Positions 15,621-24,150 of a DNA stretch of 41,987 nucleotides are shown here, piece by piece; the first letter of the stretch is position 1; every line of letters starts with the position of its first letter. A model generated the notes under the pieces. It was not told the DNA's origin, searched no databases, and was given only the letters and a program-made list of their open reading frames with translations. The position numbers were made by a program, and so were the translations under genes. Source of the DNA: a virus; IMG/VR virus record IMGVR_UViG_3300022538_001454, positions 1 through 41,987 of that record, one strand, 5' to 3'.

Positions 15621-17072
15621 GTGGCGGAAATTATTAAAGCAACAATTCTCGGAGATGATGACAGCGGCGTTGACGCGGTCGGGCGGTCGACGCAGTTGCC
15701 GGAAGATTCCTGGGATTACGACAAGACCGGCGCGAAAGAGCCGCCGTACAACCTCGACGCGCTGGCGCTCTTCCTCGAAATCAATACATGGCATTACCGC
15801 TGCGTGAAGGCCAAGGCAATTAGCACTGCCGGGCTGGGGTTCGACTTCGTGGTCCCGGAAGGGATAAAGGACCCCGATACCGAACATAAGCGCGCCATCC
15901 AGAAGTTCTTCAACCACCCGAACGATGAGCAGACTTGGGGTGAGGTGCTGGAGAACGTCCTCACCGACTTCGAAGCGCTTGGCAACGGCTACTTCGAGGT
16001 CGTGCGTAACAGGTTCGGCCAGGGGCCGCCGAAGGCGATCTACCATGTCCCCGCCGTCACGATGCGCGTCCGCAAGGACAAGAAAGGCTTCATCCAGAAG
16101 CGCACCAACAAGATGGTCTATTTCCGCAATTTCGGAAGCGATCCGAAGTCAAGCGACTCGTTCGACCCGCGCGACAAGGATAAGCCGGAAGCCAAACGCC
16201 GTCTCCTCAACGAAATCATCCACCTCAAGAACTACCACCCGCGTTCAAGCTACTACGGACTGCCGGATTTCTTGCCGGCGCTTCGCGCGCTCGTGGGGAA
16301 CAAGAAGGCGGGCGATTTCAACATCCAGTTCTTCGAGAACAACGCGGTCCCGCAGTACGTCATAATCGTAAAAGGCGGCGAGCTCGCCAAGGGAACCAGG
16401 AAACGCATTGAGGAATATTTCCGTACGCACATCAAGGGCAACGCGCACAAGACCCTTATCCTGGAAGTCCTCCAGGATGAGGGCGAGAAGGTCGATCTCG
16501 AAATCAAGCCGCTCTCCGTGGACATCAAGGACGCATCGTTCAGGATGTTCCGCTCCGACAACGCAGAGGAAATCCGCGTCGCGCACGGTGTTCCCGGGCG
16601 GCTCATCGGCCTGACCGAGAAAGGCGGCCTCGGGGGTGCGGGCGAAGGCGCGACGCAGCAGGAGATATTCAAATACCACGTTATCGAGCCGAAGCAGACC
16701 CGCCTCGAGTACCGCATCAACAACTTCCTCGTCAAGCGCGGCTTCGGCTTCCAGGACTGGGAGCTGCGGTTCAAGGAGATCGATGTCACCGATGAGGCGA
16801 AGGTCGCGGAGATAATCCAGAAGCTGGTCAAGCTCGGCGTGCTCACGATAAACGAGGGCCGCCGCCAGATGGGCCAGAAGCCGCTGGAGCATCCCGGCGC
16901 TGACATCCCATTCATGATGACATCGATGGGGCCGTTGTCGCTCGACACGCTGGCCGAGGGTGGAGTCCGCCCGCAAATGATGCCGGCGGAAACCGGCAAG
17001 GCGTTGATGGATTCGCTTCTCTCTCTCAGGAAAGCGCTCCGCACCGAAATCGTGAGGAGGGAGGCGGTATGA
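15621..17072 (+). CDS. Phage portal protein
   Basis: Forms the dodecameric ring at the head vertex through which DNA enters and leaves. The 483-aa product shows the usual course of PBSX-type portals: an early WHYRCVKAKA helix, DFEALGNGYFEVVRN, the VPAVTMRVRKD region, then IIHLKNYHPRSSYYGLPDFL, the stem region FNIQFFENNAVPQY, and VAHGVPGRLIGL followed by a QQEIFKYHVIEP helix. Start is the GTG at 15621, without a clear ribosome binding site because the terminator T-run lies just before it. Stop overlaps the next gene by ATGA. The gene normally found before it, the large terminase, is not in the window. Confidence 0.92.
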   Translation: MAEIIKATILGDDDSGVDAVGRSTQLPEDSWDYDKTGAKEPPYNLDALALFLEINTWHYRCVKAKAISTAGLGFDFVVPEGIKDPDTEHKRAIQKFFNHPNDEQTWGEVLENVLTDFEALGNGYFEVVRNRFGQGPPKAIYHVPAVTMRVRKDKKGFIQKRTNKMVYFRNFGSDPKSSDSFDPRDKDKPEAKRRLLNEIIHLKNYHPRSSYYGLPDFLPALRALVGNKKAGDFNIQFFENNAVPQYVIIVKGGELAKGTRKRIEEYFRTHIKGNAHKTLILEVLQDEGEKVDLEIKPLSVDIKDASFRMFRSDNAEEIRVAHGVPGRLIGLTEKGGLGGAGEGATQQEIFKYHVIEPKQTRLEYRINNFLVKRGFGFQDWELRFKEIDVTDEAKVAEIIQKLVKLGVLTINEGRRQMGQKPLEHPGADIPFMMTSMGPLSLDTLAEGGVRPQMMPAETGKALMDSLLSLRKALRTEIVRREAV

Positions 17073-19189
17073 CGGAAGCGCTTCTCACTCCCTTCTCGAC
17101 GGTGGCTACTGCGGACCTCCGCCGCGCGGACGACCTGGTCGGCGAAATCCTCGGCGATATTCTCCTTGTCAAGGCTAATCCGGAAGGTGCCGCGATAGCC
17201 GGTTTCCAGACACGATACACCGGGGCGCTGGAAAAAATCCTCCACGGCCAGTTCGACAAGTTCGAGAGCGAAGGCCTGCGCGGCGAGATCGACGACATCA
17301 TGGCCTACGCCGAGACGACCTTCGGTAAAGAGGTTGCCGATAAACTCCGGCCCGACACTGAAAATTACCTGCGCCGCGCATTCCGCGCCGGGCAGGCATT
17401 GAAGTTTGTACCCGACAACATCGCCACGCTCTGGGACAAGCCGCGCCAGGAAGCACTGGACTGGCTGGTAAAGCACGACCGTTTCTGGATCGGCAAGGTC
17501 TTCCCGGAACACCTGTCGAAGGACTTCAGAGACACCATCGTCGACGGGCTAAACCGAGGCCTTGGCCGAAAAGACATCGGCCGCAGGCTTCGTGAATCAG
17601 TGCTGGGCAAACCCGGGCTGCCTGCGAAACAGGAGTATTACACCCGTATCGCGTCGACGAGCGTCAACCGTGCTCGGAACTGGGGAGCGGTGTTTTCGCT
17701 GCAGACCGCGGGCTTCACCGAGTACGAAATCCGCGCGGTGATGGACGAGCGGACAAGCCCTATCTGTCGCTTCATGAACGGCAAGGTCTTCCGCGTTCAG
17801 GAAGCGGTAAGCCAGGTGGAGCGAGCGCTCTCGTCTCCGCCATCTGCAATCGAGTCCATAGCGCCCTGGCCGCGTTACGATACTAAGCGGGGCGACCACT
17901 ACCTGACCGTTGGCGGCTCACGCCGCTACCTGTCCGGGAAATCCTCGCGGTGGATGGCTAACCGCGGGCTTTCGCTTCCACCATACCACGCGAACTGCCG
18001 CGCGACCTATATTGTAACACGCAAGCAGTCCCGGGAACTGGAGGAGCGCCCCCGGGAAGAGAAACAGATCGTCTCGGCGAAGGTGCCACCTTTCAAACCG
18101 TTTACGGAAAAAGAACTCGCCGGGAAAAAGGCCGCCGAGCTCCGCATGTTCGCTCGGGAGAAAAAGATCAAGTACTTCCGAGTGATGAACAAGAGCGAAC
18201 TCCGGATCGTGCTGACGAATCCGGGGCGCTGCGAGGAGATCGCGCGGATCGCCAAGGCGCGCTGGCAGCGCAAAACTATCCCGGACCCGCGTGCGGGCAT
18301 CGCGCGTCTGGCCGGGGCGTACCGGAAGAAAGCCGTCCGCGAGCTGATGGAGACCGCCAGGGCGAAAGGCATTAAGAACTTCCGGGTGATGACGAAGGAG
18401 CAGTTGGTCACCGTCCTTTCCGATCCTTCGAAGCACGATGAAATTCAGCGAGCTGTCCGTGCAAAGCTCCGGGCTGCGCGCGGCATACGTGGTAAAAAAC
18501 CGAAAACGACGCGAGCGGAAGAGTTCGGGCTCGAAGATGTCGTTGCGCGTAAGAAGAACGCGATACAGGAGGTCCTGTCCCAGGCTGACAGCCACGGCAG
18601 GACAAGCCAGAAAGCTTACAAACGCCGCCTGAAAAAATGGCTTGAGGATTTCAATCTCGATCACCTGGAAGCGGCTGCCGAAAAGGGCCTGGAAGTCGGG
18701 GCCTGGGACTCGTGGAAAAAGGTTCCGTGGCGCGGCCGGGCAAAGGAGTTCGCCGGGCTGTACTGGCGAGAGCGGTTCCGGATGGCGCTGATCTCGAAGT
18801 CGCGGGGCGTTTTCAATCACGAGTTCGGGCACTTTCTCGACGACATCCTGGTGGTAACCGGCCCCGGGAAAGGGAAGCTTCCCGTCACGGCCAAAAGGGC
18901 TGTCGGAAAAGCGCTCACTAATGCGAGGAAACGTGCTCTCGCCCAGATGATCAAGCGCGATTCCTCGTGGCGGAACATGTCTGTGTTCTGGGATACGGAC
19001 TGGAGGAGTTTCTGGAAGGTGCCCAACCTGGACACGGTCAGTGCCTACGGACTGAGCGACCCGGCGGAGTTCTGGGCTGAATGCGTGGAATCATATATGG
19101 CGAAAGGCAACCGGCTCCTGGTTAAAGAGCCGGAGATGTACAAGATCATCAAGAAGCATGTCTTCAATGGAAAGGAATTCCTGAAATGA
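17069..19189 (+). CDS. Mu F-like minor head protein fused to SAP-like repeats and a metallopeptidase-like domain
   Basis: A 706-aa minor capsid protein. Residues about 190-310 form the phage Mu gpF/SPP1 gp7 head-morphogenesis domain: IASTSVNRARNWG, MDERTSPICRFMNGKVF (from 225) and LPPYHANCRATY (near 305). Two related helical repeats follow, 68 residues apart (KKAAELRMFAREK near 350 and KKAVRELMETARAK near 418), each ending FRVM-K-E/L-V-L, similar to SAP/Rho-N modules that bind nucleic acid. The C-terminus carries a zincin motif HEFGH (584-588) and a downstream EFWAEC (667-672) that could supply the third zinc ligand. Extra enzyme domains on F-like proteins are known as polyvalent effectors. 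It follows portal directly (4-bp overlap). Confidence 0.85.
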   Translation: MTEALLTPFSTVATADLRRADDLVGEILGDILLVKANPEGAAIAGFQTRYTGALEKILHGQFDKFESEGLRGEIDDIMAYAETTFGKEVADKLRPDTENYLRRAFRAGQALKFVPDNIATLWDKPRQEALDWLVKHDRFWIGKVFPEHLSKDFRDTIVDGLNRGLGRKDIGRRLRESVLGKPGLPAKQEYYTRIASTSVNRARNWGAVFSLQTAGFTEYEIRAVMDERTSPICRFMNGKVFRVQEAVSQVERALSSPPSAIESIAPWPRYDTKRGDHYLTVGGSRRYLSGKSSRWMANRGLSLPPYHANCRATYIVTRKQSRELEERPREEKQIVSAKVPPFKPFTEKELAGKKAAELRMFAREKKIKYFRVMNKSELRIVLTNPGRCEEIARIAKARWQRKTIPDPRAGIARLAGAYRKKAVRELMETARAKGIKNFRVMTKEQLVTVLSDPSKHDEIQRAVRAKLRAARGIRGKKPKTTRAEEFGLEDVVARKKNAIQEVLSQADSHGRTSQKAYKRRLKKWLEDFNLDHLEAAAEKGLEVGAWDSWKKVPWRGRAKEFAGLYWRERFRMALISKSRGVFNHEFGHFLDDILVVTGPGKGKLPVTAKRAVGKALTNARKRALAQMIKRDSSWRNMSVFWDTDWRSFWKVPNLDTVSAYGLSDPAEFWAECVESYMAKGNRLLVKEPEMYKIIKKHVFNGKEFLK

Positions 19190-19467
19190 TCAGCGCGATG
19201 ATCGCCAAACGGATAAATGACAAGATGGAGCCGGTGGGAACCATCGACGTGGACGCGAAGGAATTCACGTTCGAGACGGAGGACAAGCGGCTCGCGCGGC
19301 TCCTGGAGAGCGCCCATGAGAAAGGCGTCGAGGCGATGGGCGGCGACGGCTTCGTGGACGAGATCTCGGTCGACCGTGTGGTGCGGGTAAAGATCACGGA
19401 GGCAAGCGTAGCGCCGCTGACCGACATGCTGCTCGATAACGGCTATCACTGGTGGGAAGAGGGATAA
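19186..19467 (+). CDS. Small phage protein of the head operon, unrecognised
   Basis: A 93-aa acidic protein (TIDVDAKEFTFETEDKRLAR, then GGDGFVDEISVDRVVRVKI and an LLDNGYHWW end). No cysteine motif, signal or membrane segment. The ATG overlaps the previous stop (ATGA) and the stop overlaps the next ATG (TAATG), so it is made together with the minor head protein and the methyltransferase. Beta-strand-rich C-terminus suggests a small structural or regulatory protein; function unknown. Confidence 0.6.
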   Translation: MISAMIAKRINDKMEPVGTIDVDAKEFTFETEDKRLARLLESAHEKGVEAMGGDGFVDEISVDRVVRVKITEASVAPLTDMLLDNGYHWWEEG

Positions 19468-21956
19468 TGGACGAGTTCGTGAAAATTGACAAGGACTGCA
19501 GCGTGCGCGAGATGTCGCCCGAGGCGCTTGAGAAAGCGAACTACCTCGGCAACAAACAGCGGCTTGCCAAGTACATTGTCGGCAAGTTCCCGGAAGGCGT
19601 GAAGACAATCTACGACCCGATGGCCGGAGTCTCCAGCGTCCTTATCGAGGCTGCGAAACGCGGCATAAGGGTGCGGGGCAACGACCTGTCGATTATTCCT
19701 TTCTGGTATTCGAAAGGCGTTTTCGAGGGCGCTCCACTTTCCGAGTCCGATGTCGATAAACTTGTCCAGGCCCCGCTCCATAACGGATGGTTGACGGAAG
19801 AGTGGAAAGGCATGTATCCGCGGCAACGCGATATCCGCCGCTACCTCGACGGTCTGGCTAAAAAAGCGCGTGCAATCCAGGGCGCGAAAGGCTGGACTGC
19901 GAAAGCAATCGCATCGCTTACTCTCCAGCGGCTTTATTCTGAATCAGGTTCCGGCTACTCCACCATCAAGTACGAATCGGTGGATGCAGTTCGGAGAGTC
20001 GTCGAACGCGCCGCCAAGGATATCAACGTTATCGTAGCCGAGGTATCGGGCAAGGGCACGATAACAAACGAGGACTCGCGCACGATGAAGTTCCCGAGCG
20101 CGGATGTCGTTTACTTCGACCCTCCATACTTCAAAAAGGATAAAGGCGCGGTCCAGTATTTTCAGACGTACCGGATCACGAACTCGGTCCTGCTCGGCAA
20201 GGAATGGAAGGCAAAAAACCTCAAGCCGGAAGACATTCCCGCGATCCTGGAAAATCTCTGTAAATCCTGCAGGCATATTTTTATTTCGACCAGCTCGAAC
20301 GAGGTGATGCCATATGCGAAGGAATTATCCCGCCATAAAAGAACGATGAAACGGTTCCGGCTCTCTTATCGGGTTACGAGCGGTTTCGGCTCAAGAGATG
20401 AAGAGCAGCACCAGCATCTTTACGCGGCGAAGGCTGAGAAACAGTCCGACCCGTTCCTGCGCATGCCTGAAGAAGATGATGTTTACCGTTACGTAGTGCA
20501 CGAGCACTGGCGCGGCAAATCGCTTCATGCAGATTTCAGGATCGAGAGCGTTGGCAAAAAAAACCTTATCGGTTGGACGCTGAACACGCTTATCGCGGAT
20601 GCTGTCAAGGAGCCTGTTGAAACGGTCGAGGCCGCAAAATCGCTCAAGTTCAGTGATTATTCAAAGATCGACTGGGACACGGGCGAGTTCGCCGGTAAAA
20701 ACGCTCAAATCCTCTCCGAGCAGAAACCGAAACCTGCATCCACGGACTGGCTTGAGTTCGAGGGCATTATAGAACCGGGTGAAACCGGTGCGCTCGAAGA
20801 TGCACCCGGCGTCATCCGAATCGTCGACAAAGGCGAATGCGAATACGGCGCGCAGAAGCGGGGTTTCCACGAGTACTTCCCGCGCTCCGCCAGAAAATCC
20901 GGCGGCCTCAGTTACCGCGTGGTTTTCGTCGAGTTCAAGGATGGTGCATGGCTGCTCTCGAAGCCGGAAGACCAGACGCCATACGTGCTTTCCGGGCGCG
21001 CAGTAAAAGACGGTTGGGTGCCGCCGGAAGGATTCTCAGCACTTCCGAAAGCCGTCCGCGAGCAGGTGCCGGAGGAATACCGCTACTGGCTGAAGGAGAG
21101 TGAATCAGAACGGCGCAAACTGCGCGACGTGCTCGTCGATGCGCTCGACAAAAACGGTGGCTTCCAGCCTGATGATATTCAGCCGCTCGATTTCGAGAAA
21201 CGTAAACTCATCCCCTTCAATCAATGGGGCGGCTCGGCGAAGTATGCAAAACTCCTGGCGGAGCGGTTCCCCGAGCACAAACGATATATCGAGCCCTTCT
21301 GCGGCAGCGCTGCCGTGTTTTACGCAAAGGACAAAGCGGCCGAGGCGATCCTCGCCGATCTCGACCCGGAAGTGGTTTTCGCACACAAGTTTATCCAGGG
21401 CCTGACGCGGCAGGCATTCGAATCTCTCAAGCGATTCAACTGGACTGTCTCGCGTTCCGGTTTCCAGAAGGTTCGGGAATGCAAGCCGAAGTCCGATACC
21501 GAGCGTTTCTGGAAGATGGTCTACACCCGCCTCTGCGCCTGGGGTGGGAAGCCTGATGCAAGCGGTTATTCCACAATAAACGATGGCAAAACATACGGCC
21601 TTGAAGACCTCTGGCGCTTCCATGAAAAACTCGCAGGCGCGAAAATCATTGTCCAGGACTGGCAAAAAACACTTTCCGAATACGACAGCCCCGGAGCACT
21701 ATTTTTTATCGACCCGCCTTATGTGGACGAGTGGGGATCGAAAGAGGAGATCAGCCCGGAGGATATTGCAAAAGCAGCATCAGGCCTGAAAGGTAATTTC
21801 GTTATCGCTTATACCGATTCGGCAAGGGCCAGGAAAGCATTCGCCAAGACTGGAAACCAATTCAAAATGAAATTCATGGAAGCCAGGCATGCAGGCCTGT
21901 GGCAAAAGCGAAGCCGCCTGTTCGTGGCATCCTTTGACGTTAGAAAGGGGAAATAA
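19467..21956 (+). CDS. Double D12-class DNA adenine methyltransferase with a central LigD-phosphoesterase-like domain
   Basis: An 829-aa three-part enzyme. The N-terminal part (1-330) is a DNA N6-adenine methyltransferase: SAM motif DPMAG (50-54) before the catalytic DPPY (218-221). The middle (about 335-540) has YVVHEHWRGKSLHADFRIE (from 342) and a GWTL segment, matching the core of the LigD 3'-phosphoesterase fold (H-x-H-like then HxDFR and GW). The C-terminal part (about 580-829) is a second Dam-like domain: EPFCGSA (609-615) and DPPY (749-752). Both methyltransferases look catalytically intact. ATG 19467 is chosen over the GTG at 19452 because it overlaps the preceding stop and follows GAAGAGGG. 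Role in protecting packaged DNA is inference; an enzyme this large in the head operon is unusual. Confidence 0.85.
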   Translation: MDEFVKIDKDCSVREMSPEALEKANYLGNKQRLAKYIVGKFPEGVKTIYDPMAGVSSVLIEAAKRGIRVRGNDLSIIPFWYSKGVFEGAPLSESDVDKLVQAPLHNGWLTEEWKGMYPRQRDIRRYLDGLAKKARAIQGAKGWTAKAIASLTLQRLYSESGSGYSTIKYESVDAVRRVVERAAKDINVIVAEVSGKGTITNEDSRTMKFPSADVVYFDPPYFKKDKGAVQYFQTYRITNSVLLGKEWKAKNLKPEDIPAILENLCKSCRHIFISTSSNEVMPYAKELSRHKRTMKRFRLSYRVTSGFGSRDEEQHQHLYAAKAEKQSDPFLRMPEEDDVYRYVVHEHWRGKSLHADFRIESVGKKNLIGWTLNTLIADAVKEPVETVEAAKSLKFSDYSKIDWDTGEFAGKNAQILSEQKPKPASTDWLEFEGIIEPGETGALEDAPGVIRIVDKGECEYGAQKRGFHEYFPRSARKSGGLSYRVVFVEFKDGAWLLSKPEDQTPYVLSGRAVKDGWVPPEGFSALPKAVREQVPEEYRYWLKESESERRKLRDVLVDALDKNGGFQPDDIQPLDFEKRKLIPFNQWGGSAKYAKLLAERFPEHKRYIEPFCGSAAVFYAKDKAAEAILADLDPEVVFAHKFIQGLTRQAFESLKRFNWTVSRSGFQKVRECKPKSDTERFWKMVYTRLCAWGGKPDASGYSTINDGKTYGLEDLWRFHEKLAGAKIIVQDWQKTLSEYDSPGALFFIDPPYVDEWGSKEEISPEDIAKAASGLKGNFVIAYTDSARARKAFAKTGNQFKMKFMEARHAGLWQKRSRLFVASFDVRKGK

Positions 21957-21959
21957 TCC

Positions 21960-23165
21960 ATGCTCCTTGTCGAATTCGAATATCCGGTCGAGATCGCGAA
22001 AGCATACGAAGAGAGTGGTCGCTTCATCGTCGAGGGCTATGCCGCGACGAGCGATTTCGACATGCAGGAAGACATTATCACCGAGGAAGCTATCCGCTCT
22101 TCCGCGAAAGACCTGATCGAGAATTCGACAGTCCTGCACAATCACAATCCGGATGAGGCTATTGGACGAGTGCTCGAATCGAAGGCACGCCCGGGCGGCC
22201 TTTACCTGAAAATCCTTATCTCCAAGACAGCGCCTGACATCTGGCAGCAGGTGAAAGAAGGAGTGCTTAACAAGTTCTCGGTACGCGGCAAGATTCTCGA
22301 AGCACGCAAGGAATGGGTTCCGAGCCTTAATAAACACGCGCGCCTGATTCTCAAGATGCGGCTTGTCGAGGTATCGCTTGTCGCGGTCCCGGCCAATCCC
22401 AAGGCGCGGGCTATCCGGTGGTATGTGGAAAAAGCGCTGGCCGAGTTCGAAAAATCAGGCGGCGATATAGGCAAAAAATCATCAACCGAAGGAGGGTTTG
22501 AAATGGATGAAGACATCGTTATCGAGGAAGAGCTTATCGAAGCATCAGGCGATCCCGATGCTGGGGATCAGCCGGGAGAATCGGACAAGCCGGACGACAA
22601 CACTCCGCCTGAAAACGTGAGCAAACAGGAAGGGGAAGCGCAGCCCGACAACCGGATGGTTCAGATCATCGCTCTCGTGGCGAAGCTTCTCGCCGTGGTC
22701 GAGGACGAGAACCAGAAGAAACTGCTTACCCAAATCCGCACGATAGCAAGCGGCGCGGCCAATGCCGGGCCGTCACCCCAGAAAGGTGAGCCATCCGACA
22801 GCGGACCCGGGGACAGCGATGCTGAACCAGATGTTCCGTCATCCACACCGGCTGCTGCGGAGGGTGAGGCCAAAGTCGAGAAGGCGGGCCGGAAGATTTC
22901 ATCCGCGCGGATCGCGCGCCTGAAAAAACTTCTCGACGAGCTCAAGGGCTTTATCGAGGAGGTGGACGCATCGGCGGCGGCACAGGGCGATAAAAAATCA
23001 GGCGGTGATACCGGCGCTTCAGACGAGCTCATGAAGACAGTTCGTAAACTTACCGAGCGGCTCGATGCGCTCGAAGGCGCGCCGGGCGCGCGCACATCCC
23101 TCGACGGCCAGGAAAACCTCGCCGGCGAGCAGGACACGAAATCAATCTGGAAGGGAATGGTCTAA
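21960..23165 (+). CDS. Prohead serine protease fused to a scaffold domain
   Basis: Residues 1-170 form a capsid maturation protease of the HK97/XkdF-like group: VLHNHNPDEAIGRV with candidate catalytic His near 60-62, FSVRG with candidate Ser near 107, and EVSLVAVPANPKA typical of these enzymes. Residues 182-401 are acidic, rich in Asp/Glu/Pro/Gly with helical stretches, as in scaffolding proteins, and should fill the procapsid and then be digested. AAAGGGGAA precedes the ATG. An internal in-frame start at 22503 probably makes the scaffold alone. It lies right before the major capsid gene, the usual place. Confidence 0.85.
   Translation: MLLVEFEYPVEIAKAYEESGRFIVEGYAATSDFDMQEDIITEEAIRSSAKDLIENSTVLHNHNPDEAIGRVLESKARPGGLYLKILISKTAPDIWQQVKEGVLNKFSVRGKILEARKEWVPSLNKHARLILKMRLVEVSLVAVPANPKARAIRWYVEKALAEFEKSGGDIGKKSSTEGGFEMDEDIVIEEELIEASGDPDAGDQPGESDKPDDNTPPENVSKQEGEAQPDNRMVQIIALVAKLLAVVEDENQKKLLTQIRTIASGAANAGPSPQKGEPSDSGPGDSDAEPDVPSSTPAAAEGEAKVEKAGRKISSARIARLKKLLDELKGFIEEVDASAAAQGDKKSGGDTGASDELMKTVRKLTERLDALEGAPGARTSLDGQENLAGEQDTKSIWKGMV
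22503..23165 (+). CDS. Nested in-frame scaffold protein (internal start)
   Basis: Same frame as the protease-scaffold gene, starting at Met182. GAAGGAGG ends 7 nt before this ATG (GGAGG at 22491-22495), a better ribosome binding site than that of the full-length gene, and the start falls exactly at the junction of protease and scaffold parts. The 220-aa product would be scaffold only, in excess over the protease. Lambda C/Nu3 has the same design. Seen directly: site and frame. Inferred: the separate product. Confidence 0.65.
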   Translation: MDEDIVIEEELIEASGDPDAGDQPGESDKPDDNTPPENVSKQEGEAQPDNRMVQIIALVAKLLAVVEDENQKKLLTQIRTIASGAANAGPSPQKGEPSDSGPGDSDAEPDVPSSTPAAAEGEAKVEKAGRKISSARIARLKKLLDELKGFIEEVDASAAAQGDKKSGGDTGASDELMKTVRKLTERLDALEGAPGARTSLDGQENLAGEQDTKSIWKGMV

Positions 23166-23197
23166 CGACTGAAAAACCATAAAGGAGGATACAACCG

Positions 23198-24148
23198 ATG
23201 AAGCAGAACGAGCTTTTGCAAAAGGCGCTTGAGACCGCGGACCTTATCGCGGGCGGAGGCGATCTCAACCCCGAGCAGTCTGAGAAGTTCATCACCTACC
23301 TGCACGACCTTTCGGTGATGGCGAAAGACGCCCGCCTTATCCCGATGAAGTCGAAGAAGCGGGAGATCAACAAGATCGGGATCGGCCAGCGCGCAACCGT
23401 GCCCGCGTCCGAAGGCATCGACCCGGGCGTGCGCAAGAAACCCACCTTCTCGAAGACGGTGCTCGACACGGTCGAGCTGATGACACCGTTCGAGATCACC
23501 TACGACGTGTTCGAGGACAATATCGAGGGCGACAACCTCGAGAACTCGATCATCAAGCTCTTCGCCACGCAGATCGCGATGGATCACGAGGAGCTCTACA
23601 TCATGGGCGACACAGCGTCCGCCGACCCGTTCCTCGCCCTGACCGATGGCTGGCGCAAGACCGCGAACGCCGGCGGGCACGTCTACGACCACGAGGGCGG
23701 CGGGATCGTCGTCGACATCCTCGGCCAGCTGCTCGACCTGGTGCCGGAGAAGTATCTCAGGGACTACGGCGACCTGCGTTACTACGTCAGCCCGAAGTTC
23801 GAGCACGCCTACAAGAAGATTCTCGGCCAGCGGCCGACACCGGCGGGCGACAAGTTCCTGCTCACGGATACGCCGGCGACTTACGCGGGCATTCCGCTCA
23901 CACGCGTGCCGATGGTCCCGTCGAACCTCGCGGCGGACATCGGAGGGACGCCGTTCACCGATCTTACGTTCGCCATCCTCACGCTCAAGAAGAACCTTAT
24001 CGTCGGCGTCCACCGGCAGATGAGCCTCGAGCGCGATAAGAACATCTTCGCTCGCATGAGGCAGTACGCGTTCACGAGCCGCGTGGACTGCACCTACGAG
24101 GAAGCGGACGCGGTCTGCATCGCCGAGAATATTTCGGTCGGAGCATAA
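23198..24148 (+). CDS. Major capsid protein (HK97 fold)
   Basis: The main shell protein, 316 aa. An N-terminal helical segment is followed by KKREINKIGIGQRATVPASEG and a P-domain-like stretch with FEITYDVFEDNIEG and the spine helix LENSIIKLFATQIAMDHEELYIMGD; the end carries FTSRVDCTYEEADAV. This is the course of XkdG/P2-like capsids. AAAGGAGG (23181-23188) gives a strong start. Codon choice is markedly more GC-rich and uniform than in neighbours (many GAC, CTC, GCG), as expected for the most abundant phage protein. It follows protease and scaffold by 32 bp. Confidence 0.9.
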   Translation: MKQNELLQKALETADLIAGGGDLNPEQSEKFITYLHDLSVMAKDARLIPMKSKKREINKIGIGQRATVPASEGIDPGVRKKPTFSKTVLDTVELMTPFEITYDVFEDNIEGDNLENSIIKLFATQIAMDHEELYIMGDTASADPFLALTDGWRKTANAGGHVYDHEGGGIVVDILGQLLDLVPEKYLRDYGDLRYYVSPKFEHAYKKILGQRPTPAGDKFLLTDTPATYAGIPLTRVPMVPSNLAADIGGTPFTDLTFAILTLKKNLIVGVHRQMSLERDKNIFARMRQYAFTSRVDCTYEEADAVCIAENISVGA

Positions 24149-24150
24149 TC

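Noticed and set aside
16253-17512. 419-codon open frame on the minus strand across portal and minor head genes
   Set aside because: It spans the boundary of two well-supported + strand genes and has no family resemblance.
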